Positions 20,017-29,504 of a stretch of DNA of 64,000 nt are shown in pieces. This DNA comes from an uncultured Schaedlerella sp. (GTDB lineage: Bacteria; Bacillota; Clostridia; Lachnospirales; Lachnospiraceae): NCBI GenBank assembly GCA_934435195.1, contig CAKSAJ010000003.1, forward strand, positions 124,001 through 188,000, given 5' to 3'. A model generated the notes under the pieces. It did not search any database. It saw only the letters and a list, made by a program, of their open reading frames with translations, and had not been told where the DNA came from. Each line of letters starts with the position of its first letter. Position 1 is the stretch's first letter. The position numbers and the translations under genes were made by a program.

Positions 20017-21769
20017 TGCCTTCGCCCCCCTCCTGAGCCAGATAGAGTTTTGCATATTCCGGCACTGTATTCATTAATTGAAGATGTGTACCGGACTGTA
20101 CACGCCCATTCTCCAACCACAATACCTTTTCTATTTCCGGAAATAAATACAAACGATGCGAAATCAGAAGCACGGTACAATCTGTCGTCATATTTCGCAA
20201 ATTTTCAAATATATCCCGCTCCGTCTTTTTATCTAATGCAGAAAAAGGATCGTCTAAAATTATTATCGGTCTTTTGTGATAAAGTGTTCGTGCAAGCGAA
20301 AGTCTTTGCGCCTGTCCGCCTGAAAGCCGAACTCCGCCACTTCCTATCAGCGTTTCTGCCCTCTCCTCCATCGCGGCTACTTCCTGGTCGAGACATACCG
20401 CTTCCAAATAAGATTTAATCTCCTTTTCCTCTCCCATTTTGATATTATTCTCTATCGTATCGCAAAACAGTTCTGGATCGTGCCCCATATATCCGACCAT
20501 TCCGATTCTTTCTTCTTCCTTTAAGCTCCGCAACTCATTTCCCGCAAAATATATGCCGCCCTCATACGGATATTCGCACAAAAAGACTTTTCCCAATGTC
20601 GATTTACCGGATGCAACTGTTCCCGTAATTCCGATAATTTCTCCCGGCTTTGCCGTAAACGAAACATCATCCAGCACTTTCTTCCCATCTGGGTATGTAA
20701 ATGTCAGATGATTCACACACAATTCTCCTGCTTCCCATGAAACTGTAGCTTCCTTCTTCTTTTCCGGCTGCATCAGTGGACGGATACGCTTCCAGGAAAT
20801 TTGTGCTTTATGCACTGCATTGAACAATTTTGCAGCACTCGAAGACTTTGTGGAGAGTTTTACAAAACAAGCTAAAAATGTTGTAAATGTTGCAATATCC
20901 CAAGAACACCATCCTGTTCCGAGTATATTTTTTTGTCCAAAAAATAAAACAAATAGTACTCCTGTCATCGAAATGATTCGATAAATAGGCGGCATCATTG
21001 TCCCCCAGACATTTGCTTTTATTGCAGATTTCTCATATGCAGTCAGATTCTTTTCGTATGCCTGCTTTCTCTTACTTGCACAGCCAAAGATACGATACGT
21101 AATTGCATTTTCCGCACAGTCCAAAGTTGCAGCACTCAAAACGCCAGACTGTTCTTTGTAAGCTGCACCCGTCTTCTGCACAATACTCTTCATTTTCTCT
21201 GCAACGAAATAAGAAACGAACGGAAAAATCAGACACAGCAATGTCAAATGCCAGTCATACCAAAACAACATTCCCATATACGCAGCAAGCGCCACACCTG
21301 TATCAAAAAGCTCTGTTGTAAATTTGCGCATTCCCTCCACACAATCATCCACATCCGAGATTGCTTTGGTCATAATATCCCCTTCGCCATCTTCCTTAAG
21401 ACTAGTCCGACTCTTCTCCACTAAATTCCCATATAGAATCCTTTTCATCCTACGATTAACATTATTAGCAAATCTCCGAACATAAAAACGCTTGATGTAT
21501 CTGGCCCCTTGCACAATCAAAATTGCAGAGACATATCCCAGAACAAGTATCAACATTTCTTGGAAATGACTCGTTCCTTTTAAAATATTTACCAGACAGC
21601 CCGTCATCTGACCTTCGAACCATGGACCTGAAAGGAGACCTAAATTGTAAATAAGACCTGATATAGTCACTGCCAAAAGAGCTCGCCACTCTCTTTTGAA
21701 ATAAGGAGCAATCCTATCTGAGCAAAATGTAGTTTTATTTTCCATATTATTTCTCTGCCACCTTTTCAT
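20009..21769 (-). CDS. ABC exporter half-transporter A (degenerate Walker B)
   Basis: A 586-residue half-transporter, membrane domain about 30-320 and ATPase domain C-terminal. Walker A is GTVASGKST, the signature LSGGQ is canonical, but Walker B ends LDD, with aspartate where the catalytic glutamate should be. With the partner's FSQGQ signature this forms the single degenerate ATP site typical of heterodimeric multidrug-type exporters such as BmrCD and TM287/288. It overlaps the downstream gene by 8 nt. No regulator gene adjoins it. Confidence 0.88.
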   Translation of the reverse strand: MKRWQRNNMENKTTFCSDRIAPYFKREWRALLAVTISGLIYNLGLLSGPWFEGQMTGCLVNILKGTSHFQEMLILVLGYVSAILIVQGARYIKRFYVRRFANNVNRRMKRILYGNLVEKSRTSLKEDGEGDIMTKAISDVDDCVEGMRKFTTELFDTGVALAAYMGMLFWYDWHLTLLCLIFPFVSYFVAEKMKSIVQKTGAAYKEQSGVLSAATLDCAENAITYRIFGCASKRKQAYEKNLTAYEKSAIKANVWGTMMPPIYRIISMTGVLFVLFFGQKNILGTGWCSWDIATFTTFLACFVKLSTKSSSAAKLFNAVHKAQISWKRIRPLMQPEKKKEATVSWEAGELCVNHLTFTYPDGKKVLDDVSFTAKPGEIIGITGTVASGKSTLGKVFLCEYPYEGGIYFAGNELRSLKEEERIGMVGYMGHDPELFCDTIENNIKMGEEKEIKSYLEAVCLDQEVAAMEERAETLIGSGGVRLSGGQAQRLSLARTLYHKRPIIILDDPFSALDKKTERDIFENLRNMTTDCTVLLISHRLYLFPEIEKVLWLENGRVQSGTHLQLMNTVPEYAKLYLAQEGGEGIE

Positions 21770-21845
21770 CCATTAAATGATATTCTATTGTATCACAGTT
21801 TCAATAGGTTTCGTATCAGCAATGTATTGATATTGTATCCGTCCT

Positions 21846-21909
21846 AAAAAAGATACCCTGTGAAATACGAGATGCTAAAAAGCACACATTTCCACAGGGT
21901 ATCTTTTTC
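21846..21909. terminator. Long-loop bidirectional terminator
   Basis: AAAAAGATACCCTGTG with its complement CACAGGGTATCTTTTT forms a 16-bp stem around a loop of about 30 nt, bounded by A and T runs on both sides. It lies between the nucleoside-type operon end (21939) and the ABC exporter start (21769), and ends leftward transcription of the operon. Confidence 0.8.
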
Positions 21910-21938
21910 TCTTTATAATTTCGTTGAAAATCAAAAGA

Positions 21939-22397
21939 TTAAACTTCTGATTTTGTTTTTGGCAATAATCGATTATCTTCTGATAATCTCAAGAAAGGAG
22001 CATATGCAACCTCCCACGGATATCCATCCGGATCAAGAAAATATCCCGAATATCCATCCATTCCTCCCCAGTCTTTCCACTGTGGTTTCTGCCATACTGT
22101 ACCGCCGGCTTCTTCTGCCATGGCAAATAATTCATTTACCTCTTCTTCTGTCGCACCATTAATAGCTAGTGTAAATCCACAGTATTCTGGCTTTTCACCA
22201 ACTTTCAGCTGTGCGTCATTTCCAAGAAACTCATATGGCACCAGACCAAGTACTATATTATCTGCTAACATATATGTACAGATTGCCGGATCGGATTCTG
22301 GTGAACACTCCCAACCTAATTTTTCATAAAATTTGATAGAGCGTTCTAAATCTGCAACACCTAAAGTAATGATAGAAATACTTTTTGCACGAGTCAT
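21939..22397 (-). CDS. VOC-family (glyoxalase/bleomycin-resistance fold) protein
   Basis: A 152-residue vicinal oxygen chelate protein with the two beta-alpha-beta-beta-beta modules: IITLGVADLERSIKFYEKLGW at the N-terminus and GYSGYFLDPDGYPWEVAYAP in the second half, with a likely metal-ligand glutamate in WEV. The ATG at 22397 follows GGGAGGG and replaces a longer reading. It is the last gene of the nucleoside-type operon, 23 nt after the TrpA-like gene. The substrate is unknown. Confidence 0.8.
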   Translation of the reverse strand: MTRAKSISIITLGVADLERSIKFYEKLGWECSPESDPAICTYMLADNIVLGLVPYEFLGNDAQLKVGEKPEYCGFTLAINGATEEEVNELFAMAEEAGGTVWQKPQWKDWGGMDGYSGYFLDPDGYPWEVAYAPFLRLSEDNRLLPKTKSEV

Positions 22398-22420
22398 TTC
22401 TTTCACCCTCCCTTGTTTCA

Positions 22421-23140
22421 TTAACACTGAGCTTTAAATTCTCTGATTTTATCTTTCATTGCCGGAATATCATCATGCAATTTCAAAATTGTACTTCCTA
22501 CAAAAGCAGCATCTCCGCCGGCTTCTTTCACGAGTTTTACGTCTTCTGGAGCATGTACACCAACACCACAATAAATCGGACGATCAATTCCGCACTCTCT
22601 TAAATACTGTACGCAATCTTTCAATGTTGGATATTTTTCATTGATTTCCTGTGTCTCATAAGGTTTTGCCTGAAGATAAACGAATCCATTCGATTTCTTC
22701 GCAAGTTCAATCTCTTCCTGTGGAAGGTGATACTCTACATAACAAGAAACCTGCAGTCCTGCTGCGATAATCTGATCTTTTACTTCATTGTCAGATAATC
22801 CTACAAGAAGGATATCTTTAAGATCATTTTCCAAACAGAAGTTAATAAATTTTTCTGTTCCAATCTCTAATACTGTATTTTCATAAGCCAATACAAGCAT
22901 CTTTACTTCTGGAAGTTCTTTTTTCAGTCTGATAATAGATTCCATATATTTTTCATAATCATCACATGCCTCTAATGCTTTTCCCATTCTTGCTTTTAAG
23001 AAATCACTTTCAAGATATGGATTTCTTGATGGAAAATCAACTTCCATCATCTTGCATCCGGCATCTGCATATTCATGTGCGATTTTATAACTTGCTTCAA
23101 TTGTCGGGTATCCGTTTGATAAATAACAAATAATTTCCAT
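22421..23140 (-). CDS. TrpA-like TIM-barrel lyase (not in a trp operon)
   Basis: A 239-residue barrel resembling the tryptophan synthase alpha chain. YLSNGYPTIEASYKIAHEYADAGC and MEVDFPSRNP align with the TrpA first strands. E33 matches catalytic Glu49, but the position of Asp60 is Glu44 and the conserved FSDPLADG loop is replaced by PSRNPYLES. The C-terminal phosphate-binding part reads YCGVGVHAPEDVKL and AAFVGSTI. No TrpB or other trp gene is near. It lies 4 nt after the iron-alcohol-dehydrogenase gene, so it is probably a retro-aldol-type lyase acting on a phosphorylated intermediate of this operon. Confidence 0.75.
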   Translation of the reverse strand: MEIICYLSNGYPTIEASYKIAHEYADAGCKMMEVDFPSRNPYLESDFLKARMGKALEACDDYEKYMESIIRLKKELPEVKMLVLAYENTVLEIGTEKFINFCLENDLKDILLVGLSDNEVKDQIIAAGLQVSCYVEYHLPQEEIELAKKSNGFVYLQAKPYETQEINEKYPTLKDCVQYLRECGIDRPIYCGVGVHAPEDVKLVKEAGGDAAFVGSTILKLHDDIPAMKDKIREFKAQC

Positions 23141-23144
23141 ATCA

Positions 23145-24293
23145 TTATTCTCCTTTGTATGCTTTCATGAATAATTCTTTAAATCCTTCCAATTCTGGAA
23201 TGATTGGGTTTGTTTTTGTACATCCATCCGCTTTTGCCAACGCTGCCATCTCATCCAGTTTTTCTACAAATGCAGCTTCATCCGGAATTACTTCCTGCAA
23301 GCAAGATGGAATATTAAGTTTCTTATTCAATGCTTCTACTGCTTCATATAAATTTTCAGCTCCAACTTTCTTAGCAAATGTATCATAAACTTCTTTTGCC
23401 TTTGCATCCGAAGAATTGTAACGAATTACATATGGAAGAAGGATTGCATCTGCAAGTCCATGTGCTACATGGAACATTCCACCAAGAGTATGTGCCATAG
23501 AATGAACGATACCAAGAGATACATTTGTAAATGCCATTCCTGCTACCATAGAAGCCTGAAGCATAATCTCTCTTGCATGCATATCTGTTCCGTTCTCATA
23601 TGCAATTGGAAGTGTTTCCATAATATCAATTGCAGACTGTGTTGCAAGAATATCAGATACATAGTTTGCTCTTGTAGAAGCCAATGCTTCCAGAGCATGT
23701 GTAAGTGCATCCATACCTGTCTCAGCTGTAATCTTAGCTGGCATAGAAACTGTAACTTCCGGATCACAGATTGCAATATCAGGCATCATTTCCATATTTC
23801 CAAGTCCATGTTTCAGACCTGTTGCATTATCGGAAATAACAATTGATCTTGATACTTCACTTGCTGTTCCGCTTGTTGATGGAATACAGCACATTCTTGC
23901 TTTCTTGCGAAGTGTTGGGAATGGATTTGGAGGAAGTACAGATTCCATTGTTTTTAATTCTGGATGCTCATAAAAAATCCACATTGCTTTCGCAGCATCC
24001 ATTGCAGAACCACCACCAAGTCCTACAACAAGGTCCGGGCCAAACTCTAACATTTCATTTGCTCCACGCATTACTGTTTCAAAAGACGGATCTGGCTCTA
24101 CATCTTTTACTACCATAGTCTCAGCTCCAGCCTCATGGAAGTATCCTTCAACTTTTGCAAGCATTCCGCTTCTTTCCATACTCTTTCCGCCAACTACAAT
24201 ACTAACTTTTTTTGCTTTAATTGTTTTAATATACTCTAAACATCCTTCTCCGAACATTAATTCAGAGCCTGCAAGTTTCATTGGTCTCATCAT
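23145..24293 (-). CDS. Iron-containing alcohol dehydrogenase
   Basis: A 382-residue group III dehydrogenase. The NAD(P)-binding motif GLGGGSAMDAAK is near 94-105 and the metal-binding cluster includes DALTHALEAL and HSMAHTLGGMFHVAHG with the three histidines. GGGAGA precedes the ATG. It is encoded between the BtpA-family gene, from which it is separated by a hairpin, and the TrpA-like gene, and probably reduces an aldehyde released by a lyase in the same pathway. Substrate not determined. Confidence 0.9.
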   Translation of the reverse strand: MMRPMKLAGSELMFGEGCLEYIKTIKAKKVSIVVGGKSMERSGMLAKVEGYFHEAGAETMVVKDVEPDPSFETVMRGANEMLEFGPDLVVGLGGGSAMDAAKAMWIFYEHPELKTMESVLPPNPFPTLRKKARMCCIPSTSGTASEVSRSIVISDNATGLKHGLGNMEMMPDIAICDPEVTVSMPAKITAETGMDALTHALEALASTRANYVSDILATQSAIDIMETLPIAYENGTDMHAREIMLQASMVAGMAFTNVSLGIVHSMAHTLGGMFHVAHGLADAILLPYVIRYNSSDAKAKEVYDTFAKKVGAENLYEAVEALNKKLNIPSCLQEVIPDEAAFVEKLDEMAALAKADGCTKTNPIIPELEGFKELFMKAYKGE

Positions 24294-24344
24294 GATAATC
24301 GATCTCCCTTCAATTTTTCAAGTTTACTTATTCTTTTTATTCCT

Positions 24345-24366
24345 GCGGACTCCTGTAAGAGTCCGC
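24345..24366 (-). terminator. Intra-operon hairpin between BtpA-family and dehydrogenase genes
   Basis: A perfect 8-bp stem GCGGACTC / GAGTCCGC with a six-base loop. On the coding (minus) strand it is not followed by a T run, so it is more likely a processing or partial attenuation structure than a full terminator. Confidence 0.45.
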
Positions 24367-24386
24367 TTTCCCCCCATTGGTTCTAT

Positions 24387-25178
24387 TTATGCATTTAATG
24401 CATCTAATACCTTTTTCACCAGCTCATAAGAGATTGGATTAGTAAGAACTCCTCCTTCTTTCAAGCTTGATCCAATAATTGCACCATCTGCAATCTGAAG
24501 CTGATCTTTAATATTTTCAGCTTTTACACCACTTCCTGCAAATACTGGAACTTTCACAACGCTTTTCACTCTCTTAATCAAATCCAGAGGTGTCTCTTCA
24601 CCAATCTGTGTTCCTGTCACGATAATTCCGTCTGCTCCGTTATCAACAGCTTCTCTTGCAGACTGCTCAACCGTAATATAAGGAAGAAGCATATGTGCAT
24701 GTTTTACCTGTACATCGGCAAGTACTTTGATATCTTCTTTTCCCATCATTTTGCGATATTCCATACATTTCTTTGCACATGGATTAATAATTCCGTCTGT
24801 AAAGAATACCGTGTCTACAAATACTGGAACTCGGATAAAGGAAGCTCCTGTAATTGCTGCAATTGCGATATTTGCTTCACAGTCATTAAACGCTGCATCT
24901 ACTCCAACCGGAATATTTACTGCATTTTTTACTGCAAATGTTGCTGCTGTAAGAGCTGCTATCTGAGCTTTATTTAAAGTTGCTGAAAATGGTGTATCTC
25001 CCATATTTTCTACGATTACGGCATCAGCACCTGCTTTTTCCAGTGTGATTGCATCCTGTACTGCCTGATCCAGAATCTTCTGATAGTTTCCATCAAATCC
25101 TGCTGTTGTCGGTAAAGGCAGGCAGTGCACCATTCCGATAACTGTCTGTGATCCATTTGTAAATAATTCTTTTCCCAT
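24387..25178 (-). CDS. BtpA/SgcQ-family TIM-barrel protein
   Basis: A 263-residue protein with the family signatures GMVHCLPLPTTAGF, GADAVIVENMGDTPF, GVDAAFNDCEANIAIA and the C-terminal phosphate-binding GSGVKAENIKD ... GAIIGSSLKEGG. BtpA was first described in photosystem I assembly, while SgcQ homologues lie in sugar or nucleoside operons; in this non-photosynthetic context an enzymatic role is expected. It follows the nucleoside phosphorylase by 24 nt. The exact reaction is unknown. Confidence 0.85.
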   Translation of the reverse strand: MGKELFTNGSQTVIGMVHCLPLPTTAGFDGNYQKILDQAVQDAITLEKAGADAVIVENMGDTPFSATLNKAQIAALTAATFAVKNAVNIPVGVDAAFNDCEANIAIAAITGASFIRVPVFVDTVFFTDGIINPCAKKCMEYRKMMGKEDIKVLADVQVKHAHMLLPYITVEQSAREAVDNGADGIIVTGTQIGEETPLDLIKRVKSVVKVPVFAGSGVKAENIKDQLQIADGAIIGSSLKEGGVLTNPISYELVKKVLDALNA

Positions 25179-25202
25179 GTCACTTACCCCCTAGTTCTTG
25201 TC

Positions 25203-25958
25203 TTATTTATTATTCTTTGTATGATAATTATAAATACCTTCCAGAGCTGTTCTGCAAAGCAGATCTTCTGCATCTGTACGCTCCTGCCCTTTTAAGGTTT
25301 CTTTCAGATTTTCTAAAACTGTAACAACCGTTAAAATACATGTTTTTACGCCCATTAGTCTGCCTAATGTCAGCATACATGAGGATTCCATGTCGATTCC
25401 TGTAACACCAAGTTTTTTCACTTCTTCAAATGTCTTAGACATGTCACGTCCCCACTCTTTTGAAAAACGAGAATCATGCATATGACTATAGAAACCATCC
25501 ATTGTGCAATTCAAACCATTGAGGTAACGTTTGCCCATTTTTGTAACTGTTTCATTCATAGCATTTACAAGATCAATATCTGCAACTGCAGGATATCCAT
25601 TCTCTACATATGCCTGACTTGTGCTTTCACGTCTGATTGCTGCGATTGGTACAAGGAAATGACCAAGCATATCATCCTGCATAGACATTACTGTTCCCAT
25701 ACGGACTGCAACTTCCATTCCTGCTTCATACATTTCTTCCATTGCAATTGCTGCCGATGGAGCACCGATTCCTGTCGATGTTACAGTAATCTCAATCCCT
25801 TTGTAAGTTCCTGTGTATGTATTAAATTCTCTCATGAATGCTACTTTTTTAGGATTGTCCAAATATTTTTTTACAACTTCCACTCTCCACGGATCTCCGG
25901 AAAACAGGACGTATTTTCCGATTGTTTCTTTGTCCGCACCCATATATAATGTACTCAT
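25203..25958 (-). CDS. Nucleoside phosphorylase (uridine-phosphorylase type)
   Basis: A 251-residue PNP/UDP-family enzyme that splits a nucleoside with phosphate to base and pentose-1-phosphate. Visible motifs are GDPWRVEVV (phosphate-binding arginine), TSTGIGAPSAAIAMEE, VRMGTVMSM and GIDMESSCMLTLGRL (ribose-binding glutamate). The base-specificity region differs from classical uridine phosphorylases, so the base is uncertain. It lies 20 nt downstream of the PfkB kinase gene in the same operon as a nucleoside-type ABC importer. Confidence 0.9.
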   Translation of the reverse strand: MSTLYMGADKETIGKYVLFSGDPWRVEVVKKYLDNPKKVAFMREFNTYTGTYKGIEITVTSTGIGAPSAAIAMEEMYEAGMEVAVRMGTVMSMQDDMLGHFLVPIAAIRRESTSQAYVENGYPAVADIDLVNAMNETVTKMGKRYLNGLNCTMDGFYSHMHDSRFSKEWGRDMSKTFEEVKKLGVTGIDMESSCMLTLGRLMGVKTCILTVVTVLENLKETLKGQERTDAEDLLCRTALEGIYNYHTKNNK

Positions 25959-25978
25959 CTTTTTCCCTGCCTTTCTAC

Positions 25979-26917
25979 TTATTCAAACGATTTGAATTTC
26001 TCTAAAAGCTGCTCCTTAGTTGGTGCATTCGTGCAACATCCTTCTGCCTGTAAAATAAAGTAAGATAATGTTCCTCCCAGTCTGCAGCATTCTTCTGGTT
26101 TATAGCCATTCAAATAACCATAGATAAATCCAGCCATGTATGCATCTCCGGAACCTGTTGCATCTACAACATTTTCAACTTTACAAATACCAATCTTTTC
26201 CTGACGAATTCCATCCTCTTCACGGATGTAGCAAAGGCTTCCGTCTTTACCAAGAGTCGTTACGATAATATCAACTTCACCGATTTCAAACAGCTCTGTG
26301 ATATCCTTAAAACCGTAGATTTCTTCAATAATTTTACGTTCTACTTCATTTGTAAAAATAATTTTACTTTCTGTAAGAAGTCGTTTCAAAAATTCCTCAG
26401 GGAATGCATCAAAATCATCTTTCATACCAAATACAACCGGTACATTATGTTTTTTACATTTCTCAAAGAATTCTTCGTTATCTTTTCTCGCAGCTACTGT
26501 AATAACACCCAGTCTTGTGTCTTCGAACAATTCATCTTCCAGCGGTTTCGAATATTTTCCATCCATTGCTCCTGGATAAAAGATTGTAATGTGATCATTT
26601 TTGCTATCCTGAATCAAATAGCACACACTTGTAGCTTCTTCTGGAAGTTCTGTAATTCCATCCAATGGAACATTTCCGTCTATAAGAAACTGTTTAAATC
26701 CATTGCTTTCATAGTCTCCACCAACACGAAGTACTGGTTTTGCACACATTCCTAATTTGCAGAGTGCATAAGCAATATTGACAGAACATCCACCATAAAA
26801 AATCTGTGCATTAGATTTATTTGTAACCAAGGATGTAAAACCAACCTGTGCCGGTGTATCAATTTTAATAATGTGATCCATGCTGACATAACCACTTGTT
26901 AATACATCTGTTTTCAT
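25979..26917 (-). CDS. PfkB-family (ribokinase-like) sugar or nucleoside kinase
   Basis: A 312-residue kinase. The glycine-rich GGCSVNIAYALCKLG motif is near 43-57 and the catalytic DATGSGD is at 252-258 with D258 as base. It resembles ribokinase and adenosine or pseudouridine kinases. It is packed between the cysteine hydrolase (9 nt) and the nucleoside phosphorylase. It could phosphorylate the intact nucleoside or a released sugar; the sequence does not decide. Confidence 0.88.
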   Translation of the reverse strand: MKTDVLTSGYVSMDHIIKIDTPAQVGFTSLVTNKSNAQIFYGGCSVNIAYALCKLGMCAKPVLRVGGDYESNGFKQFLIDGNVPLDGITELPEEATSVCYLIQDSKNDHITIFYPGAMDGKYSKPLEDELFEDTRLGVITVAARKDNEEFFEKCKKHNVPVVFGMKDDFDAFPEEFLKRLLTESKIIFTNEVERKIIEEIYGFKDITELFEIGEVDIIVTTLGKDGSLCYIREEDGIRQEKIGICKVENVVDATGSGDAYMAGFIYGYLNGYKPEECCRLGGTLSYFILQAEGCCTNAPTKEQLLEKFKSFE

Positions 26918-26926
26918 GCTTTCCTC

Positions 26927-27493
26927 CTATAACTGACCTTCATCAAGCATTGTAAAAAGCGTATCCATATTAACCACATGTCCAAGATATTTATCAATAT
27001 CTGTTAAATGTACTTCGTTTACAACCTCAGAGTTTGTGGCTACACATTCTCTGACTACATATGGTTCATAGTCCAAATAAAATGCATCTGTTACAGTTGC
27101 TCGAATACAACAATTTGTTTTTGTTCCTACGATGATTACATTCTCAACACCATTTTCTCTAAGAACAAGGTCTAAATCTGTTGCAAAGAAACCACTATAT
27201 CTTCTTTTCTGAATGACATAATCTTTTTCTTCGTCTACTGGAAGCATTGGATCAATTTCGACTCCAAATGTTCCCTCCATACAATTTGGACGCATCGCCT
27301 GTGCTTTTCTATCCATTTTTCCTTTTCGATTACGATGCTGCATGAATACGACTAAAACATCTTTTTCTCTACATTTATCTAATACTTTTTTAATCTGTGG
27401 AAGAATTTCTCTGTTCTGTGGATAATATACAAGTCCTTCCGGATCTGTAAAATCACGAACCATATCCACAATAATTAATGCTGATTTACTCAT
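26927..27493 (-). CDS. Isochorismatase-like cysteine hydrolase
   Basis: A 188-residue hydrolase of the nicotinamidase/isochorismatase/ureidoacrylate amidohydrolase superfamily. The catalytic triad is visible: D10 (IVDMVRDF), K96 (QKRRYSGF) and C129 (TKTNCCIRATVTDA). It lies 13 nt after the second permease gene. In a nucleoside-type operon it may hydrolyse an amide or carbamoyl group on the released base, as RutB does in uracil degradation; this is inference. Confidence 0.87.
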   Translation of the reverse strand: MSKSALIIVDMVRDFTDPEGLVYYPQNREILPQIKKVLDKCREKDVLVVFMQHRNRKGKMDRKAQAMRPNCMEGTFGVEIDPMLPVDEEKDYVIQKRRYSGFFATDLDLVLRENGVENVIIVGTKTNCCIRATVTDAFYLDYEPYVVRECVATNSEVVNEVHLTDIDKYLGHVVNMDTLFTMLDEGQL

Positions 27494-27506
27494 TATTTAT
27501 TCCTCT

Positions 27507-28412
27507 TTAAATACCACGAATCTTACGATTTCTATATTTGACAACTGAAACAACTGTTAAAACAATACTCATAACCACATATGGGATTACATCAAATACT
27601 GCTGCAGCTGCACCTGCGTATAAGCTTAAGTTTACTGATAATGCTCTCGCTAATCCGAAGATAATAGCATAGAAGGAACAAGATAACGGGTCTCCTCTTC
27701 CACAATAGATAGCGGCGATGGCGATAAATCCTCGACCGGCTGTCATATTATTAGTAAAGATTGTCATACGCTCAAGAGCCAGGTTAATTCCTGCAAGTGC
27801 ACAGAAAAATGAACCAAGTAAAATTGCAAGATATCTGTATTTATTTGTATTCAAACCAAGACTTTTTGCTGAGTCTTCATTCTCTCCAACTACACGTACA
27901 TAAACTCCAAATTTTGTACGATACATCAAGAACCAGATTAATACAATTGCAATAAACGAAATATATGTAATAATAGTATGACCACTCAGGATTGCTCCGA
28001 TAAATGGAATGTCCTTGATAATCGGAATATGGATTTTAAATGCTGCTGCATTTGTAAAACTAAGTTTAATGTTTGCAGAATTCATAAGCTGAAGTGCAAA
28101 TCCTGCAATTGCTGTAATCGACATATTGACCGCAAGACCTATGACGATAACATTACCCTTACAGGTTACTCCGAAGAATGCAAAAATTAATCCAATCAAC
28201 AGACAGACAACAATTGCAGCTACATAACCTAAAACAATACTTTCTGTTTTAAAGCTAACCAATACAGAAATAAAAGCACCCGCTAACATCATACCTTCAA
28301 GAGCAATGTTCAATACATTTGCCTTATATGCGAAAATACCACCTAATACACAAAGTAAGATCGGGACCGCATGATAAATTGAGTCATATAAAATTCCACT
28401 TATAAGATTCAT
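27507..28412 (-). CDS. Nucleoside-type ABC importer permease 2
   Basis: A 301-residue permease of the BmpA-associated branched-chain/ribose-like group (NupQ/YufQ type), with about nine membrane segments and the characteristic GLNTNKYRYLAILLGSFFCALAGINLALE stretch in two parts. The start is ATG 28412, whose A overlaps the stop of permease 1 (TAATG) and which follows AAAGGAGG; the longer reading begins within the upstream gene. It works with the ATPase and permease 1. Confidence 0.9.
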   Translation of the reverse strand: MNLISGILYDSIYHAVPILLCVLGGIFAYKANVLNIALEGMMLAGAFISVLVSFKTESIVLGYVAAIVVCLLIGLIFAFFGVTCKGNVIVIGLAVNMSITAIAGFALQLMNSANIKLSFTNAAAFKIHIPIIKDIPFIGAILSGHTIITYISFIAIVLIWFLMYRTKFGVYVRVVGENEDSAKSLGLNTNKYRYLAILLGSFFCALAGINLALERMTIFTNNMTAGRGFIAIAAIYCGRGDPLSCSFYAIIFGLARALSVNLSLYAGAAAAVFDVIPYVVMSIVLTVVSVVKYRNRKIRGI

Positions 28413-29503
28413 TATGCTGCCTCCTTTCTGTTTTTCCATTTCATAAGATTCTTAAGATGTTCTTTTAATCCATATCTCTCATCAATAAACTGTACTGCAA
28501 GGAACAGAATGATTAATCCCTGTAATACTCCAACAATTTCTTTCGGAACGGAAGTATACATATTAATGTTATCTGCACCTGTTTTCAGTGCACTATAAAA
28601 AATTGCTGCCAACAAAATTCCGATTGGGTTATGTCTTCCAAGTAATGCAATCAACATACCATCCCATCCAAGACCTGTTGTTCCTGAGAATCCCAATGTA
28701 TATTTGAATTTCTCACTCATCATATGTCCTGCTCCGGCAAGTCCTGCCAAAGCTCCACTGATACACATTAAAATGATAATTTTTCTGCGCACTCTCATAC
28801 CTGTTGCTTCTGCAAAATCAGGGTTTTTACCAATTGCTGTAACTTCCATTCCAAGACGTGTTTTTGTCATTACAAACGTCATGAAAATGAGTACCGCCAA
28901 AGCGATGAAGAAGAACATTGTCAAACGAGAGTTTTCAATTCCAAGTCTTGTAAACATCGCATTTTTATTAATCATTGGAGTACATACATACCCTGAACCG
29001 GCTTCTCTAAATGGTCCGGAAGATAAGTACTCTAACACTTTACTCATTGCATAATTAAGCATCAGTGTAACTACCATTTCATCTACTCTGAAATACGCTC
29101 TCAAAATTGCCGGTACGAGTGCAAACAGAACACCACAAAACATTCCAACCAACATACAAATTATCTTCTCAAGGATTGGACTGCTCAAATCCATAGATGC
29201 TCCGACAATACCAGCGAAGAAACCACCAAATAACAACTGCCCTTCAACACCCATGTTGAAAATATTTGCTTTGAAAGTAATTGCAATTGCAAGACCGGTA
29301 AGTAACAGCGGTGATGCGTAATGTAGCGTATTCAAAAATCCCTTTGCTGTAAAAAGCGATTTTCCTAACATAATTCGATATGCTTCCAACGGGCTCTCAC
29401 CAATGCAGGCAATGATGATTCCACCAATAAGAAATGCCAACGCAACCGGAAGCAATGTATTTACAATTTTTGGTCCTATAGGGTTTGTTTTCTTTTGGGA
29501 CAC
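28412..29503 (-). CDS. Nucleoside-type ABC importer permease 1
   Basis: A 363-residue permease of the NupP/YufP type, with a longer N-terminus than permease 2 and the family segments ESPLEAYRIMLG, NIFNMGVEGQLLFGG and GLGWDGMLIALLGRHNP. The start is set at GTG 29503, one base after the ATPase stop and preceded by GGAGGAG; the in-frame codons further upstream lie inside the ATPase gene. Translational coupling with both neighbours is expected. Confidence 0.88.
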   Translation of the reverse strand: MSQKKTNPIGPKIVNTLLPVALAFLIGGIIIACIGESPLEAYRIMLGKSLFTAKGFLNTLHYASPLLLTGLAIAITFKANIFNMGVEGQLLFGGFFAGIVGASMDLSSPILEKIICMLVGMFCGVLFALVPAILRAYFRVDEMVVTLMLNYAMSKVLEYLSSGPFREAGSGYVCTPMINKNAMFTRLGIENSRLTMFFFIALAVLIFMTFVMTKTRLGMEVTAIGKNPDFAEATGMRVRRKIIILMCISGALAGLAGAGHMMSEKFKYTLGFSGTTGLGWDGMLIALLGRHNPIGILLAAIFYSALKTGADNINMYTSVPKEIVGVLQGLIILFLAVQFIDERYGLKEHLKNLMKWKNRKEAA

Positions 29504-29504
29504 G

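Noticed and set aside
22421..23140. True tryptophan synthase alpha chain
   Set aside because: The Asp60 position and loop differ and there are no trp genes around; kept as TrpA-like.
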